64,000 nucleotides of DNA, from contig NZ_JACIFY010000010.1 of NCBI RefSeq assembly GCF_014197615.1, positions 173,278 to 237,277 on the forward strand, written 5' to 3'. The position numbers and the translations under genes are program-made. The notes beneath the pieces were generated by a model. The model was not told the origin of the DNA. It did no database searches and saw nothing but the letters and a program-made list of their open reading frames with translations. This document shows positions 25,277 to 38,657 of the stretch, one piece after another (the stretch's first letter is position 1; every line of letters starts with the position of its first letter). The DNA comes from Rhizobium esperanzae. GTDB lineage: Bacteria; Pseudomonadota; Alphaproteobacteria; Rhizobiales; Rhizobiaceae.

Positions 25277-25747
25277 ATGTCCAGACGTCATAAAGCAGAA
25301 AAGCGCGAGATCAATCCGGATCCGAAGTTCGGCGATCTCATCGTCACCAAGTTCATGAATGCCATCATGCTCGACGGCAAGAAGTCCGTTGCTGAAAGCA
25401 TTGTCTATGGCGCGTTCGACGTCGTCCAGGGCAAGTCCAAGCAGGAGCCGTTGACGGTTTTCCATTCCGCGCTCGACAACATCGCCCCGCACGTTGAAGT
25501 CCGCTCGCGCCGCGTCGGTGGTGCGACCTATCAGGTGCCGGTCGACGTTCGTCCGGAGCGCCGCCAGGCTCTCGCCATTCGCTGGCTGATCGCCGCCGCC
25601 CGTAAGCGCAATGAAACCACCATGATCGATCGCCTGTCCGGTGAACTGCTCGATGCGTCCAACAACCGCGGCTCCGCCGTCAAGAAGCGCGAAGACACGC
25701 ACAAGATGGCTGATGCCAACCGTGCGTTCTCGCACTATCGCTGGTAA
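25277..25747 (+). CDS. rpsG: 30S ribosomal protein S7
   Basis: A 156-residue S7 that nucleates the 30S head and contacts E-site tRNA. It begins [20 protein letters not shown] and contains the [14 protein letters not shown] strand. In E. coli free S7 represses the str operon at the rpsL-rpsG spacer, which is 77 bp here. Confidence 0.97.
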   Translation: MSRRHKAEKREINPDPKFGDLIVTKFMNAIMLDGKKSVAESIVYGAFDVVQGKSKQEPLTVFHSALDNIAPHVEVRSRRVGGATYQVPVDVRPERRQALAIRWLIAAARKRNETTMIDRLSGELLDASNNRGSAVKKREDTHKMADANRAFSHYRW

Positions 25748-25776
25748 TTCCGAACGGTATCGAAAGGCAGTCCACA

Positions 25777-27876
25777 ATGGCTCGCGAATATAAGATCGAA
25801 GACTACCGTAATTTCGGTATCATGGCGCACATCGACGCCGGCAAGACCACGACCACCGAGCGTATTCTTTACTACACCGGCAAGTCGCACAAGATCGGCG
25901 AAGTCCACGACGGCGCAGCCACCATGGACTGGATGGAGCAGGAGCAGGAGCGTGGCATCACGATCACCTCTGCTGCCACCACGACCTTCTGGAAGGGCCG
26001 TGACGGCAAGATGCGCCGCTTCAACATCATCGACACCCCCGGCCACGTCGACTTCACCATCGAAGTCGAGCGTTCGCTGCGTGTTCTCGACGGCGCCATC
26101 GCGCTGCTCGACGCCAACGCCGGTGTCGAGCCGCAGACGGAAACCGTCTGGCGCCAGGCCGAGAAGTACAATGTCCCGCGGATGATCTTCTGCAACAAGA
26201 TGGACAAGACCGGCGCTGACTTCTACCGCTCCGTCGAGATGATCAAGACCCGTCTCGGCGCAACGGCTGTCGTCATGCAGCTGCCGATCGGCGCTGAAAG
26301 CGACTTCAAGGGCGTCATCGATCTGATCGAGATGAATGCTCTCATCTGGCGCGACGAATCGCTCGGTGCCCAGTGGGATGTCGTCGAGATCCCCGAGGAC
26401 ATGAAGGCCAAGGCCGAAGAATATCGCGAAAAGCTGATCGAAACGGTCGTCGACATCGACGAAGCCGCGATGGAAGCCTATCTCGAAGGTGTTCTGCCCG
26501 ACAACGACAAGATCCGCGAGCTCGTTCGCCGCGGCACGATCGACGTCAAGTTCCACCCGATGTTCTGCGGCACCGCCTTCAAGAACAAGGGCGTACAGCC
26601 GCTGCTCGACGCCGTTGTCGACTACTTGCCGTCTCCGATGGACATCCCGGCGATCAAGGGCATCGACTTCAAGACGGAAGCCGACATCGAGCGTCATGCC
26701 GATGACAACGAGCCGCTGTCCATGCTCGCTTTCAAGATCATGAACGACCCCTTCGTCGGTTCGCTGACCTTCGCCCGTATCTACTCCGGCAAGCTCGAAA
26801 AGGGCGCATCGGTCATGAACACGGTCAAGGACAAGCGCGAGCGCGTCGGCCGCATGCTGCAGATGCACTCCAACTCGCGTGAAGACATCGAAGAAGCCTT
26901 CGCAGGCGACATCGTCGCTCTCGCCGGCCTCAAGGAAACCACGACGGGCGACACGCTCTGCGATCCGCTGAAGCCGGTTATCCTCGAGCGCATGGAATTC
27001 CCCGAGCCGGTCATCCAGATCGCCATCGAGCCGAAAACCAAGGGCGACCAGGAAAAGATGGGTCTCGCGCTCAACCGCCTGGCTGCAGAAGATCCGTCCT
27101 TCCGCGTCAAGACCGACCAGGAATCCGGCCAGACGATCATCGCCGGCATGGGCGAACTGCATCTCGACATCATCGTCGACCGCATGCGTCGTGAATTCAA
27201 GGTCGAAGCAACCGTCGGCGCGCCGCAGGTTGCCTACCGCGAAACCATCACGCGCCAGCACGAAGAAGACTACACGCACAAGAAGCAGTCCGGTGGTACC
27301 GGCCAGTTCGCGCGCGTCAAGATCGTCTTCGAACCGAACCCGGATGGCGACGAATTCAAGTTCGAGTCCAAGATCGTCGGCGGTGCTGTTCCGAAGGAAT
27401 ACGTCCCCGGCGTCCAGAAGGGCATCGAAAGCGTTCTGTCTTCGGGTCCGCTCGCGGGCTTCCCGATGCTCGGCGTCAAGGCGACCCTCATCGACGGTGC
27501 CTTCCACGATGTCGACTCCTCGGTTCTCGCCTTCGAAATCGCCTCGCGTGCCTGCTTCCGTGAAGCAGCCAAGAAGGCCGGCGCTCAGCTGCTCGAGCCG
27601 ATGATGAAGGTCGAAGTCGTGACCCCGGAAGATTATGTCGGCGACGTCATCGGCGACCTGAACTCCCGTCGTGGTCAGATCCAGGGCCAGGAAAGCCGTG
27701 GTATCGCCGTTGTCATCAACGCGAACGTTCCGCTCGCGAACATGTTCAAGTACGTCGACAACCTGCGCTCCATGTCCCAGGGCCGCGCCCAGTACACGAT
27801 GACCTTCGATCACTATTCGCCGGTCCCGTCGAACGTCGCAACTGAAATCCAGGCAAAGTATTCCGGTCAGAAGTGA
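25777..27876 (+). CDS. fusA: Elongation factor G
   Basis: A 699-residue translocation GTPase. G-domain motifs are [23 protein letters not shown] and [10 protein letters not shown]; domains II to V follow with the domain IV loop region and the C-terminal [13 protein letters not shown]. It lies 29 bp after rpsG and 68 bp before tufB. Confidence 0.98.
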   Translation: MAREYKIEDYRNFGIMAHIDAGKTTTTERILYYTGKSHKIGEVHDGAATMDWMEQEQERGITITSAATTTFWKGRDGKMRRFNIIDTPGHVDFTIEVERSLRVLDGAIALLDANAGVEPQTETVWRQAEKYNVPRMIFCNKMDKTGADFYRSVEMIKTRLGATAVVMQLPIGAESDFKGVIDLIEMNALIWRDESLGAQWDVVEIPEDMKAKAEEYREKLIETVVDIDEAAMEAYLEGVLPDNDKIRELVRRGTIDVKFHPMFCGTAFKNKGVQPLLDAVVDYLPSPMDIPAIKGIDFKTEADIERHADDNEPLSMLAFKIMNDPFVGSLTFARIYSGKLEKGASVMNTVKDKRERVGRMLQMHSNSREDIEEAFAGDIVALAGLKETTTGDTLCDPLKPVILERMEFPEPVIQIAIEPKTKGDQEKMGLALNRLAAEDPSFRVKTDQESGQTIIAGMGELHLDIIVDRMRREFKVEATVGAPQVAYRETITRQHEEDYTHKKQSGGTGQFARVKIVFEPNPDGDEFKFESKIVGGAVPKEYVPGVQKGIESVLSSGPLAGFPMLGVKATLIDGAFHDVDSSVLAFEIASRACFREAAKKAGAQLLEPMMKVEVVTPEDYVGDVIGDLNSRRGQIQGQESRGIAVVINANVPLANMFKYVDNLRSMSQGRAQYTMTFDHYSPVPSNVATEIQAKYSGQK

Positions 27877-27944
27877 CCGGAATACCAATTGACCGATAAC
27901 AAGAATTAGCTCCCCTCGGGGACTAGCAAAACGGAGAGCCGAAA

Positions 27945-29120
<1,176 letters not shown>

Positions 29121-29424
29121 TTCATTCGGCCGCTCCGGTGGGGCGGCCGATTCGATGACATTATTATGATGCAGGCGGCGCAAGCCGCTTGCTTATTACA
29201 CAGAAATGTAGCAAATGGCGCGCGAGCGCGATTTGCGCACTGCTTTGGGTGACAAAGCGGCGAGTAAACAAGCAATAAGGTGGGCTAGAAGGCCCTGAAG
29301 ACTGGATAGGGTTCCGCTATCGGCGCCCTCTCGATCTTTGAAACCGGTGGTCCGCCTTAGGAAGAAAGAACAACCCGTGTCTTGTCCAGAGATACGTGGA
29401 AAACAAACACAAGGATAACGTCGA
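29121..29424 (+). other. tufB to rpsJ spacer, S10 leader
   Basis: A 304-bp stretch without a gene. A hairpin CGGCCGC/GCGGCCG (29127-29149) follows tufB without a T-run. A second strong structure, GCAAAT/ATTTGC enclosing CGCG pairs (29211-29236), lies in the middle. AAGGATAACGTCG precedes rpsJ. No convincing promoter was found, but S10 transcription may restart here. Confidence 0.45.
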
Positions 29425-29733
29425 ATGAACGGCCAAAATATCCGCATTCGCCTGAAGGCGTTCGATCACCGGATTCTCGATGCTTCTACGCGCGAGATCG
29501 TGTCGACGGCGAAGCGCACCGGTGCAAGCGTCCGGGGCCCCGTTCCGCTTCCGACCCGCATCGAGAAGTTTACGGTCAACCGGTCCCCGCACATCGACAA
29601 GAAGAGCCGCGAACAGTTCGAGATGCGCACGCATAAGCGCCTTCTCGACATCGTAGACCCGACCCCGCAGACGGTGGACGCGCTGATGAAGCTCGATCTC
29701 GCCGCCGGTGTCGATGTTGAGATCAAGCTCTGA
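29425..29733 (+). CDS. rpsJ: 30S ribosomal protein S10
   Basis: A 102-residue S10, also a partner of NusB in antitermination (NusE). It starts [19 protein letters not shown] and contains the RGPVPLPT and HKRLLDIV segments. First gene of the S10 cluster. Confidence 0.97.
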   Translation: MNGQNIRIRLKAFDHRILDASTREIVSTAKRTGASVRGPVPLPTRIEKFTVNRSPHIDKKSREQFEMRTHKRLLDIVDPTPQTVDALMKLDLAAGVDVEIKL

Positions 29734-29766
29734 GCTTGCTCGAGCTGAGTTGGAAGGATTGAACCG

Positions 29767-30408
29767 ATGCGTTCAGGTGTGATTGCACAGAAGGTGGGAA
29801 TGACCCGCGTCTATAACGACGCCGGCGAGCATGTCCCGGTAACGGTATTGCGCATGGAGGCCGTCCAGGTCGTTGCCACGCGTACTGTCGAAAAGAATGG
29901 CTATACCGCAGTTCAGCTCGGTGCCGGCCAGGCGAAGGTGAAGAACACGTCGAAGGCGATGCGCGGCAACTTTGCTGTCGCCAACGTCGAGCCGAAGGCG
30001 AAGCTTCAGGAATTCCGTGTCTCCGAAGACAATCTTCTGGAGATCGGGACTGAGCTTAAGGCCGGTCACTTTGCAGCCGGTCAGCTCGTCGACGTGACGG
30101 GCACGACAATCGGTAAGGGTTTTGCCGGCGCCATGAAGCGCCATGGTTTCGGCGGTCTCCGCGCCACGCACGGTGTGTCGGTTTCGCACCGTTCGCACGG
30201 TTCGACCGGCTCGCGCCAGGATCCGGGCAAGGTTTTCAAGAACAAGAAGATGGCTGGTCACATGGGCCAGACGCGCGTAACGACTCAGAACCTGGAAGTG
30301 GTTTCGACCGATGAAGATCGCGGTCTGATCCTGATCAAGGGTGCAGTACCCGGTTCCAAGGGTGCCTGGATCATCGTGCGCGATGCCGTCAAGTCGGCAG
30401 CGAAGTAA
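29767..30408 (+). CDS. rplC: 50S ribosomal protein L3
   Basis: A 213-residue L3 near the peptidyl-transferase centre. It has the N-terminal [13 protein letters not shown] and the long loop [18 protein letters not shown] followed by [13 protein letters not shown]. Confidence 0.97.
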   Translation: MRSGVIAQKVGMTRVYNDAGEHVPVTVLRMEAVQVVATRTVEKNGYTAVQLGAGQAKVKNTSKAMRGNFAVANVEPKAKLQEFRVSEDNLLEIGTELKAGHFAAGQLVDVTGTTIGKGFAGAMKRHGFGGLRATHGVSVSHRSHGSTGSRQDPGKVFKNKKMAGHMGQTRVTTQNLEVVSTDEDRGLILIKGAVPGSKGAWIIVRDAVKSAAK

Positions 30409-30421
30409 GGGAGCCGGACCA

Positions 30422-31042
30422 ATGGAATTCAACGTCAAGACCCTCGAGGGAAAAGACGCAGGGAAGGTTTCTCTTTCTGATGCGATTTTCGGCCTCGAGC
30501 CCCGCGAAGACATTCTCGCCCGCGTCATCCGCTGGCAGCTTGCCAAGAAGCAGCAGGGCACCCACAAGGCAAAGGGCCGCGCTGAAGTTTCGCGCACCGG
30601 CGCCAAGATGTACAAGCAGAAGGGTACGGGCCGCGCCCGCCACCATTCGGCTCGCGCTCCGCAGTTCCGCGGCGGCGGCAAGGCTCACGGCCCGGTCGTT
30701 CGCAGCCATGAGCACGACCTTCCGAAGAAGGTTCGCGCCCTCGGCCTTCGCCACGCCCTTTCGGCCAAGATCAAGGCCGATGACGTCATCGTCATCGACA
30801 ACCTGGTTGCTGCTGAAGCCAAGACCAAGGCTCTCGCGTCCGCTTTCGAGACGCTCGGCCTGACCAACGCCCTCTTCATCGGCGGCGCAGAACTTGATGG
30901 CAACTTCAAGCTCGCAGCTCAGAACATCCCGAACATCGATGTTCTGCCGATCCAGGGCATCAACGTTTACGACATCGTGCGCCGCGGCAAGCTCGTGCTT
31001 TCCAAGGCTGCGGTTGAAGCGCTAGAGGAGCGATTCAAGTGA
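30422..31042 (+). CDS. rplD: 50S ribosomal protein L4
   Basis: A 206-residue L4 that lines the exit tunnel with its basic loop ([24 protein letters not shown] region). The ATG at 30422 follows GGGAGCCGG and gives the usual start [10 protein letters not shown]. In gammaproteobacteria L4 autoregulates the operon. The stop overlaps the rplW start. Confidence 0.96.
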   Translation: MEFNVKTLEGKDAGKVSLSDAIFGLEPREDILARVIRWQLAKKQQGTHKAKGRAEVSRTGAKMYKQKGTGRARHHSARAPQFRGGGKAHGPVVRSHEHDLPKKVRALGLRHALSAKIKADDVIVIDNLVAAEAKTKALASAFETLGLTNALFIGGAELDGNFKLAAQNIPNIDVLPIQGINVYDIVRRGKLVLSKAAVEALEERFK

Positions 31043-31332
31043 CCGATCTTCGCCACTACGATGTGATCGTCTCTCCGGCGATCACCGAAAAGTCCACGCT
31101 GGTCTCCGAAAACAACCAGGTTGTTTTCAATGTCGCCAAGCAGGCGACGAAGCCGGAAATCAAGGCTGCTGTCGAGGCGCTGTTCGGCGTCAAGGTCACG
31201 GCTGTCAACACTCTGCTGCGCAAGGGCAAGACCAAGCGGTTCCGCGGTTTCGTCGGCAAGCAGAAGGACGTGAAGAAGGCTGTTGTGACCCTGGCTGAAG
31301 GCCAGACGATCGACGTCTCCACCGGTCTCTGA
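31039..31332 (+). CDS. rplW: 50S ribosomal protein L23
   Basis: A 97-residue L23 at the tunnel exit, the docking site for trigger factor and SRP. It starts at GTG 31039 ([19 protein letters not shown]) inside the end of rplD (GTGA overlap), so translation is coupled. Confidence 0.96.
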   Translation: MTDLRHYDVIVSPAITEKSTLVSENNQVVFNVAKQATKPEIKAAVEALFGVKVTAVNTLLRKGKTKRFRGFVGKQKDVKKAVVTLAEGQTIDVSTGL

Positions 31333-31343
31333 GGTATAAGAAA

Positions 31344-32180
31344 ATGGCATTGAAAACATTCAATCCGATCACCCCGAGCCAGCGCCAGCTGGTCATCGTC
31401 GACCGTTCGGCCCTCTACAAGGGCAAGCCGGTCAAGGCGCTGACGGAAGGCCTGACCAAGAGCGGCGGTCGTAACAACCTCGGCCGCATCACCGCCCGCT
31501 TCATCGGCGGCGGTCACAAGCGCACCTATCGTCTGATCGACTTCAAGCGTCGCAAGTTCGACGTCGAAGGCACGGTCGAGCGTATCGAATACGACCCGAA
31601 CCGCACGGCGTTCATCGCGCTGGTGAGCTATGCTGACGGCGAGAAGGCTTACATCCTCGCTCCTCAGCGCCTCGCTGCCGGTGACAAGGTCATCGCTTCC
31701 GAGAAGGCTGTCGACGTCAAGCCCGGCAACACCATGCCGCTGCAGTTCATCCCGGTCGGCTCCATCATCCACAATGTGGAAATGAAGCCGGGCAAGGGTG
31801 GTCAGATCGCTCGCTCCGCCGGTGGCTACGCACAGCTCGTCGGCCGCGACCAGGGCATGGCGATCCTTCGCCTGAACTCCGGTGAACAGCGTCTCGTGCA
31901 TGGCTCCTGCCTTGCTTCGATCGGCGCCGTCTCCAACCCTGATCACGCCAACATCAACGACGGCAAGGCCGGTCGTACCGTTTGGCGCGGCAAGCGTCCG
32001 CACAACCGCGGTGTCGTCATGAACCCGGTCGACCATCCGCACGGCGGTGGTGAAGGCCGCACCTCCGGTGGTCGCCATCCGGTGACACCATGGGGCAAGC
32101 CGACCAAGGGCAAGCGCACCCGGTCGAACAAGTCGACCGACAAGATGATCATGCGCTCGCGTCATCAGCGTAAGAAGTAA
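31344..32180 (+). CDS. rplB: 50S ribosomal protein L2
   Basis: A 278-residue L2, needed for subunit association and peptidyl transfer. The conserved C-terminal [13 protein letters not shown] motif with the key histidine is present, as is the [13 protein letters not shown]-terminal segment. Confidence 0.97.
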   Translation: MALKTFNPITPSQRQLVIVDRSALYKGKPVKALTEGLTKSGGRNNLGRITARFIGGGHKRTYRLIDFKRRKFDVEGTVERIEYDPNRTAFIALVSYADGEKAYILAPQRLAAGDKVIASEKAVDVKPGNTMPLQFIPVGSIIHNVEMKPGKGGQIARSAGGYAQLVGRDQGMAILRLNSGEQRLVHGSCLASIGAVSNPDHANINDGKAGRTVWRGKRPHNRGVVMNPVDHPHGGGEGRTSGGRHPVTPWGKPTKGKRTRSNKSTDKMIMRSRHQRKK

Positions 32181-32195
32181 GAGAGGAAGTCTCCA

Positions 32196-32474
32196 ATGGC
32201 TCGTTCAGTATGGAAAGGTCCGTTCGTTGACGGCTATCTTCTCAAGAAGGCTGAGAAGGTTCGTGAAGGCGGACGTGCAGAAGTGATCAAGATCTGGAGC
32301 CGTCGCTCCACGATCCTGCCGCAGTTCGTCGGTCTTACCTTCGGCGTCTACAACGGCAGCAAGCATATCCCGGTCAGCGTCAATGAAGACATGGTCGGTC
32401 ACAAATTCGGTGAGTTCTCTCCGACCCGCACCTACTACGGTCACGGCGCGGACAAGAAGGCGAAGAGGAAGTAA
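32196..32474 (+). CDS. rpsS: 30S ribosomal protein S19
   Basis: A 92-residue S19 of the 30S head: [18 protein letters not shown] at the start, [24 protein letters not shown] near the end in its standard form. Confidence 0.97.
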   Translation: MARSVWKGPFVDGYLLKKAEKVREGGRAEVIKIWSRRSTILPQFVGLTFGVYNGSKHIPVSVNEDMVGHKFGEFSPTRTYYGHGADKKAKRK

Positions 32475-32476
32475 CA

Positions 32477-32865
32477 ATGGGCAAGGCAAAAGCCGAACGC
32501 CGGCTGAAGGACAACGAGGCGCAAGCAGTCGCCCGCACGCTCCGCGTCAGCCCCCAGAAGCTCAACCTGGTTGCTGCGGCTATCCGCGGCAAGAAGGTGG
32601 AGCGTGCACTCGCTGAGCTGGAGTTCTCCCGCAAGCGTATCGCAGGCGCCGTCAAGAAGACGCTCGAATCTGCGATCGCCAACGCCGAGAACAACCACGA
32701 TCTCGACGTCGACGCTCTTGTCGTCGCCGAGGCCTATGTCGGCAAGTCGATCGTCATGAAGCGTTTCCACGCTCGTGGCCGCGGTCGCGCGTCGCGCATC
32801 GAAAAGCCCTTCGCGCACCTGACGATCGTCGTCCGTGAAGTGCAGGCAGTAGAGGAGGCCGCATA

Positions 32866-32866
<1 letters not shown>
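32477..32866 (+). CDS. rplV: 50S ribosomal protein L22
   Basis: A 129-residue L22 whose beta-hairpin lines the exit tunnel; the segment [18 protein letters not shown] is the hairpin region and carries no macrolide-resistance-type deletion that I can see. It starts 2 bp after rpsS. Confidence 0.96.
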
Positions 32867-33600
<734 letters not shown>

Positions 33601-33638
33601 TTAGCGCTGGCGAAAGATAAGCTCGGAGAAGTAAGAAA

Positions 33639-34052
33639 ATGTTGCAGCCAAAGCGTACTAAGTACCGCAAGCAGTTCAAGGGCCGCATCAAGGGCGTTGC
33701 CAAGGGCGGTTCCGACCTTGCCTTCGGTGAATTCGGCCTGAAGGCCCAGGAGCCGAACCGCGTCAACGCGCGCGAGATCGAAGCGGCACGCCGCGCGATC
33801 ACGCGTTACATGAAGCGCGCCGGCCGTGTTTGGATCCGCGTGTTCCCGGACGTTCCGGTAACCGCAAAGCCTACCGAAGTCCGTATGGGTAAGGGTAAGG
33901 GTTCCGTGGAATACTGGGCATGCAAGGTCAAGCCCGGTCGTATGATGTTCGAGATCGACGGTGTCTCCGAGGAAATCGCGCGCGAAGCGCTTCGCCTCGG
34001 CTCGGCCAAGCTCTCGGTCAAGACGCGCTTTGTACAGCGCATCGCAGAGTAA
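33639..34052 (+). CDS. rplP: 50S ribosomal protein L16
   Basis: A 137-residue L16 near the A-site tRNA elbow: [19 protein letters not shown] at the start, [19 protein letters not shown] in the middle. Confidence 0.97.
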   Translation: MLQPKRTKYRKQFKGRIKGVAKGGSDLAFGEFGLKAQEPNRVNAREIEAARRAITRYMKRAGRVWIRVFPDVPVTAKPTEVRMGKGKGSVEYWACKVKPGRMMFEIDGVSEEIAREALRLGSAKLSVKTRFVQRIAE

Positions 34053-34064
34053 GGAGAAGGCACG

Positions 34065-34265
34065 ATGAAAGCCGAAGAAGTACGCGGCCTCACGGCCGAC
34101 CAGCTCAAGGACAAGCTTGCCGACCTGAAGAAGGAGCAGTTCAACCTGCGCTTCCAGAAGGCGACCGGCCAGCTCGAAAAGTCCTCGCGCATCAACGAAG
34201 TCCGCAAGGACATCGCCCGCGTGAAAACCATTGCCCGCCAGAAGGCGGCAGCAGTTAAGGCCTAA
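34065..34265 (+). CDS. rpmC: 50S ribosomal protein L29
   Basis: A 66-residue two-helix L29 at the tunnel exit next to L23: [18 protein letters not shown], then [19 protein letters not shown]. Confidence 0.96.
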   Translation: MKAEEVRGLTADQLKDKLADLKKEQFNLRFQKATGQLEKSSRINEVRKDIARVKTIARQKAAAVKA

Positions 34266-34277
34266 AGGAAGAAAAAT

Positions 34278-34517
34278 ATGCCGAAGCGCATCCTGCAGGG
34301 CGTCGTCGTTGGCGACAAGAACGAGAAGACGGTAGTGGTTCGCGTTGAGCGTCGTTTCGCTCACCCGCTGCTCCAGAAGACCGTTCGTCGTTCCAAGAAG
34401 TACAAGGCCCACGACGAAAACAACCAGTACAAGATTGGCGATACCGTATCCATCGAGGAATGCGCGCCGATCTCCAAGGACAAGCGCTGGACGGTCATTG
34501 CCGCCCAGGGCAAGTAA
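34278..34517 (+). CDS. rpsQ: 30S ribosomal protein S17
   Basis: A 79-residue OB-fold S17: [20 protein letters not shown], then [18 protein letters not shown]. Last gene before the 260-bp gap that separates the S10 and spc clusters. Confidence 0.96.
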   Translation: MPKRILQGVVVGDKNEKTVVVRVERRFAHPLLQKTVRRSKKYKAHDENNQYKIGDTVSIEECAPISKDKRWTVIAAQGK

Positions 34518-34573
34518 ACAGAATTTTGCGCGAGGCCTTGCGTCTCGCCGAAATATCTGTATGAAGCAGCGTC

Positions 34574-34601
34574 AGAACGCTCGAATGCCGGGCGTTCTTT
34601 T
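34574..34601 (+). terminator. Terminator-like hairpin at the S10/spc boundary
   Basis: AGAACGC (34574-34580) pairs with GCGTTCT (34592-34598) over an 11-nt loop and is followed by TTT. It lies 56 bp after rpsQ. The stem is modest, so it is likely a partial terminator. The rest of the 260-bp gap to rplN holds no gene; CCGGC/GCCGG arms near 34712 enclose GAAAATTTTC. Confidence 0.5.
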
Positions 34602-34777
34602 GCTTTGAGCGCACGGAAGGTCCCGTTCGGGAAACCACCCTGGCACGATCGATCCCGCGCTATTCAGCTATTGCCGCGTCTGTGTTGCCGTCATGGCAGT
34701 TCGGCCGGCGAAAATTTTCATAAGCCGGAGTAGGGGGCTAGCCCAACCATTCCGGTAAACCAAGAAGGCGACCTGAT

Positions 34778-35146
34778 ATGATTCAGATGCAAACAAACCT
34801 CGACGTCGCGGATAATTCCGGCGCACGTCGTGTCATGTGCATCAAGGTGCTGGGCGGCTCGAAGCGCAAGTATGCCTCGATCGGCGACGTCATTGTCGTT
34901 TCGATCAAGGAAGCGATCCCGCGCGGCCGTGTGAAGAAGGGTGACGTGATGAAGGCGGTTGTCGTTCGCACCGCCAAGGACATCCGTCGTCCGGATGGCT
35001 CCGTCATCCGCTTCGACACCAACGCAGCAGTCCTCATCGACAACAAGAAAGAGCCGATCGGCACCCGTATCTTCGGACCGGTTCCGCGCGAACTTCGCGC
35101 CAAGAACCACATGAAGATCATCTCGCTGGCTCCCGAAGTACTGTAA
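34778..35146 (+). CDS. rplN: 50S ribosomal protein L14
   Basis: A 122-residue L14 at the subunit interface: [20 protein letters not shown] at the start and [14 protein letters not shown] at the end. First gene of the spc cluster. Confidence 0.97.
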   Translation: MIQMQTNLDVADNSGARRVMCIKVLGGSKRKYASIGDVIVVSIKEAIPRGRVKKGDVMKAVVVRTAKDIRRPDGSVIRFDTNAAVLIDNKKEPIGTRIFGPVPRELRAKNHMKIISLAPEVL

Positions 35147-35157
35147 GGAGCGAAGCG

Positions 35158-35466
35158 ATGCAGAAGATTCGTAAGGGCGACAAGGTCGTCATGCTCGCCG
35201 GCAAGGACAAGGGCCGTACCGGCGAAGTTGTCCAGGTCATGCCGAAGGAAGATCGTGCCGTTGTTCGTGGCGTCAACGTCGTCAAGCGCCATCAGCGCCA
35301 GACGCAGACTCAGGAAGCCGGCATCATCAACAAGGAAGCCCCGGTTCACCTGTCCAACGTTGCAATCATCGACAAGGACGGCAAGCCGACCCGCGTCGGT
35401 TTCAAGGTTGTTGACGGCAAGAAGGTCCGTGTGGCCAAGCGTTCTGGAGAAGTGATCGATGGCTGA
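35158..35466 (+). CDS. rplX: 50S ribosomal protein L24
   Basis: A 102-residue assembly-initiator L24 with a KOW motif ([21 protein letters not shown] region). Its last codons overlap the rplE start by 8 bp, indicating coupling. Confidence 0.96.
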   Translation: MQKIRKGDKVVMLAGKDKGRTGEVVQVMPKEDRAVVRGVNVVKRHQRQTQTQEAGIINKEAPVHLSNVAIIDKDGKPTRVGFKVVDGKKVRVAKRSGEVIDG

Positions 35467-36016
35467 GGCAAAATACGAGCCGCGGCTCAAGAAGGAATAT
35501 GTCGAGCGCATCCGCAAGGCGATGCAGGAGCAGTTCTCCTACGCCAACGAGATGATGATCCCGAAGCTCGACAAGATCGTGATCAACATGGGTGTTGGCG
35601 AAGCCACCGCTGATTCGAAGAAGCCGACGGTTGCTGCCGCCGACCTCGCAGCGATCGCCGGCCAGAAGCCGGTCATCACCCGTGCACGCAACTCCATCGC
35701 AGGCTTCAAGGTCCGCGAACAGATGCCGATCGGCGCGAAGGTTACCCTGCGCGGCGCCCGCATGTACGAGTTCCTGGACCGTCTCGTGAACATCGCGCTG
35801 CCGCGCGTTCGCGACTTCCGCGGCCTGAACCCGAAGAGCTTTGACGGCCGTGGCAACTTTGCCATGGGCATCAAGGAGCACATTGTGTTCCCTGAGATCA
35901 ACTACGACAAGGTTGATCAGATGTGGGGCATGGACATCATCGTTTGCACGACGGCGACGACCGACGACGAAGCACGGGCTCTTCTGAAAGAGTTCAGCTT
36001 CCCGTTCCGTCAATAA
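35459..36016 (+). CDS. rplE: 50S ribosomal protein L5
   Basis: A 185-residue L5 that binds 5S rRNA and contacts the 30S head. It contains [28 protein letters not shown] and the C-terminal [18 protein letters not shown]. Confidence 0.96.
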   Translation: MAEAKYEPRLKKEYVERIRKAMQEQFSYANEMMIPKLDKIVINMGVGEATADSKKPTVAAADLAAIAGQKPVITRARNSIAGFKVREQMPIGAKVTLRGARMYEFLDRLVNIALPRVRDFRGLNPKSFDGRGNFAMGIKEHIVFPEINYDKVDQMWGMDIIVCTTATTDDEARALLKEFSFPFRQ

Positions 36017-36048
36017 CCGTAACGACGAGCGTAGAAAAGGAACCTGAC

Positions 36049-36354
36049 ATGGCGAAGACAAGCGCAGTTGAAAAGAACAAGCGCCGCCGTACTACGGTCG
36101 CAAACCAGGCCGCGAAGCGGGCTGCGTTGAAGGCGATCATCATGAACCAGGCTCTTCCGATCGAAGAGCGGTTCAAGGCCTCGATCAAGCTGGCATCCCT
36201 GCCGCGTGATGGATCGAAGACCCGTATTCGCAACCGTTGCGAAGTTTCGGGGCGTCCGCGCGCATATTACCGCAAACTGCGCATGTCGCGTATTGCGCTG
36301 CGTGAACTGGGCAATCTCGGCAAGGTGCCGGGTATCGTCAAGTCGAGCTGGTAA
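36049..36354 (+). CDS. rpsN: 30S ribosomal protein S14
   Basis: A 101-residue S14 of the long, zinc-free type (no CxxC pairs). It starts [14 protein letters not shown] at 36049 behind [24 protein letters not shown] is the conserved C-terminal stretch. Confidence 0.96.
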   Translation: MAKTSAVEKNKRRRTTVANQAAKRAALKAIIMNQALPIEERFKASIKLASLPRDGSKTRIRNRCEVSGRPRAYYRKLRMSRIALRELGNLGKVPGIVKSSW

Positions 36355-36366
36355 GGAGCAGGTTAC

Positions 36367-36765
36367 ATGACAATGACTGATCCGTTGGGCGATATGCTCA
36401 CCCGTATCCGTAACGGCGCTTCCCGCCGCAAGTCGTCGGTCTCGACGCCTGCGTCCAAGCTCCGTGCACGTGTTCTCGATGTCCTGCAGTCCGAAGGCTA
36501 CATCCGTGGCTACTCCGTTGTCGATTTCGGCAATGGCAAGTCGGAACTCAGCATCGAGCTGAAATATTATGAAGGCGCATCGGTGATCCGCGAGATCGGC
36601 CGTGTGTCCAAGCCGGGCCGCCGGGTTTATGTCTCGGTCAAGTCCATTCCGCAGGTCGCGAACGGCCTCGGCATCACCATCCTTTCGACTCCGAAGGGTG
36701 TGATGGCCGATCACCAGGCTCGCGAACAGAACGTTGGTGGCGAGGTTCTTTGCTCGGTCTTCTAA
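36367..36765 (+). CDS. rpsH: 30S ribosomal protein S8
   Basis: A 132-residue S8 ([17 protein letters not shown]). The ATG at 36367 has GGAG eight bases upstream; a second ATG two codons later is possible. In E. coli S8 represses the spc operon at the L5 leader. Confidence 0.96.
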   Translation: MTMTDPLGDMLTRIRNGASRRKSSVSTPASKLRARVLDVLQSEGYIRGYSVVDFGNGKSELSIELKYYEGASVIREIGRVSKPGRRVYVSVKSIPQVANGLGITILSTPKGVMADHQAREQNVGGEVLCSVF

Positions 36766-36807
36766 GATCGAGCAAGGATCTCCATAGCGAACAGACAGGA
36801 TTGAAAC

Positions 36808-37341
36808 ATGTCTCGTATCGGTAAAAAGCCCGTTCAGGTGCCTGCTGGGATCACGGCTACGGTCGATGGCCAGAAGGTGACTGCAAAGGGCCCGAAGGGC
36901 GAGCTGTTTTTCGTCGCAAACGACGAAATCAGCCTCAAGCTCGAAAACAACGCGGTCGTCGTGACGCCCGTCAACCAGACCAAGGATGCACGTTCGAAGT
37001 GGGGCATGTCCCGCACGATGATCGAAGGCATCTTCAAGGGCGTCAAGGACGGCTTCGAGCGCAAGCTTGAAATCAACGGCGTCGGTTACCGCGCCTCGCT
37101 GCAGGGCAAGAACCTGCAGCTGGCTCTCGGTTTCAGCCATGACGTGATCTATGAGCCGCCGGTCGGCATCACGATCGCCGTTCCGAAGCCGACTGAAATT
37201 GTTGTCTCCGGCATCAATAAGCAGCAGGTCGGTCAGGTTGCCGCTGAAATCCGCGAATATCGCGGTCCCGAGCCCTACAAGGGCAAGGGCGTCAAGTACG
37301 CTGACGAGCGGATCGTCCGCAAAGAAGGCAAGAAGAAGTAA
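36808..37341 (+). CDS. rplF: 50S ribosomal protein L6
   Basis: A 177-residue L6 of the factor-binding region: [14 protein letters not shown] at the start, [29 protein letters not shown] end in standard form. Confidence 0.97.
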   Translation: MSRIGKKPVQVPAGITATVDGQKVTAKGPKGELFFVANDEISLKLENNAVVVTPVNQTKDARSKWGMSRTMIEGIFKGVKDGFERKLEINGVGYRASLQGKNLQLALGFSHDVIYEPPVGITIAVPKPTEIVVSGINKQQVGQVAAEIREYRGPEPYKGKGVKYADERIVRKEGKKK

Positions 37342-37353
37342 GGATCACGCGAA

Positions 37354-37716
37354 ATGGCTAGCAGGAAAGAAGCACTTGCACGTCGTGCCAACCGCGTGCG
37401 CCGTCATCTCAAGTCGGTGGCCAACGGCCGTCCGCGCCTGTCGGTTCATCGCTCCTCGAAGAACATCTACGCCCAGGTCATCGACGATGTGGCCGGTAAG
37501 ACGCTCGCGTCTGCCTCCACCCTCGATAAGGATCTGCGCGGTTCTCTGAAGACCGGTGCCGATACCGCCGCCGCTGCCGTTGTCGGCAAGCTCGTCGCCG
37601 AGCGCGCCTCCAAGGCCGGTGTTACGGAAGTCGTATTCGACCGTGGCGCCTTCATCTATCACGGCCGCATCAAGGCTCTCGCCGATGCAGCCCGCGAAGG
37701 CGGTCTCACCTTTTGA
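37354..37716 (+). CDS. rplR: 50S ribosomal protein L18
   Basis: A 120-residue 5S rRNA-binding L18: [32 protein letters not shown], and the C-terminal [20 protein letters not shown]. Confidence 0.96.
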   Translation: MASRKEALARRANRVRRHLKSVANGRPRLSVHRSSKNIYAQVIDDVAGKTLASASTLDKDLRGSLKTGADTAAAAVVGKLVAERASKAGVTEVVFDRGAFIYHGRIKALADAAREGGLTF

Positions 37717-37847
37717 TCAGTTTCCGGCCGGACGCTTTTGGCGCCGGCCGGATTTTCGCCGGACCGCAGGCGCTCTCCGAAAGGGGAGGCTGATGCGGTC
37801 CACATTCGTTTGCCGATTGCACCCGGAAAAGAAAAAGGAAGAGGACA

Positions 37848-38417
37848 ATGGCACAGGAAAGAAGGCCGCAGCGGGAAGACCGCCAGGCCCGTGAAGAGCG
37901 CGATAGCGAATTCGTCGACAAGCTGGTCGCGATCAACCGCGTCGCCAAGGTCGTCAAGGGCGGCCGTCGTTTTGGTTTCGCAGCACTCGTCGTCGTTGGC
38001 GACCAGAAGGGCCGCGTCGGCTTCGGCCATGGCAAGGCACGCGAAGTGCCGGAAGCCATCCGCAAGGCAACCGAAGCCGCCAAGCGCGAACTGATCTTCG
38101 TACCGCTGCGTGACGGCCGTACGCTGCATCACGACGTTCATGGCCGCCACGGCGCCGGCAAGGTTCTGCTGCGCTCGGCCAAGGTCGGTACCGGCATCAT
38201 CGCCGGCGGTCCGATGCGCGCCGTATTCGAAACGCTCGGCATGCATGACGTCGTCGCCAAGTCGACCGGTTCGTCGAACCCCTACAACATGGTTCGCGCC
38301 ACCTTCGACGCTCTCAAGCACCAGGTTCACCCGAAGGACATCGCAGCTCAGCGCGGCATCAAGTATGCAACGCTGCAGGCTCGTCGTAGCGCCTCCGGCA
38401 ACGCCTCTGAAGAATAA
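37848..38417 (+). CDS. rpsE: 30S ribosomal protein S5
   Basis: A 189-residue S5 with the dsRNA-binding-like N-domain ([19 protein letters not shown]) and GSGVVLR-like [16 protein letters not shown]. It helps decoding accuracy. A 131-bp gap precedes it, longer than elsewhere in the cluster. Confidence 0.97.
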   Translation: MAQERRPQREDRQAREERDSEFVDKLVAINRVAKVVKGGRRFGFAALVVVGDQKGRVGFGHGKAREVPEAIRKATEAAKRELIFVPLRDGRTLHHDVHGRHGAGKVLLRSAKVGTGIIAGGPMRAVFETLGMHDVVAKSTGSSNPYNMVRATFDALKHQVHPKDIAAQRGIKYATLQARRSASGNASEE

Positions 38418-38431
38418 GAGGAGTTTGACAG

Positions 38432-38641
38432 ATGGCCAAGGCTACCAAGAAGGCTGAAGCGAAGACTGTCACGATCGAACAGATCGGCAGCCCGATTCGC
38501 CGTCCGGATGTTCAGCAGCGCACGCTGATCGGTCTCGGACTGAACAAGATGCACCGTCGCCGCACGCTGGAGGATACGCCTTCGGTTCGTGGCATGATCC
38601 GTGCTGTCCAGCATCTCGTTCGCGTCGTCGACGAGAAGTGA
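38432..38641 (+). CDS. rpmD: 50S ribosomal protein L30
   Basis: A 69-residue L30 with the core [20 protein letters not shown] and [18 protein letters not shown], extended at the N-terminus by a short Lys/Ala stretch. Confidence 0.96.
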   Translation: MAKATKKAEAKTVTIEQIGSPIRRPDVQQRTLIGLGLNKMHRRRTLEDTPSVRGMIRAVQHLVRVVDEK

Positions 38642-38657
38642 GACGGAGGAAACGCTC

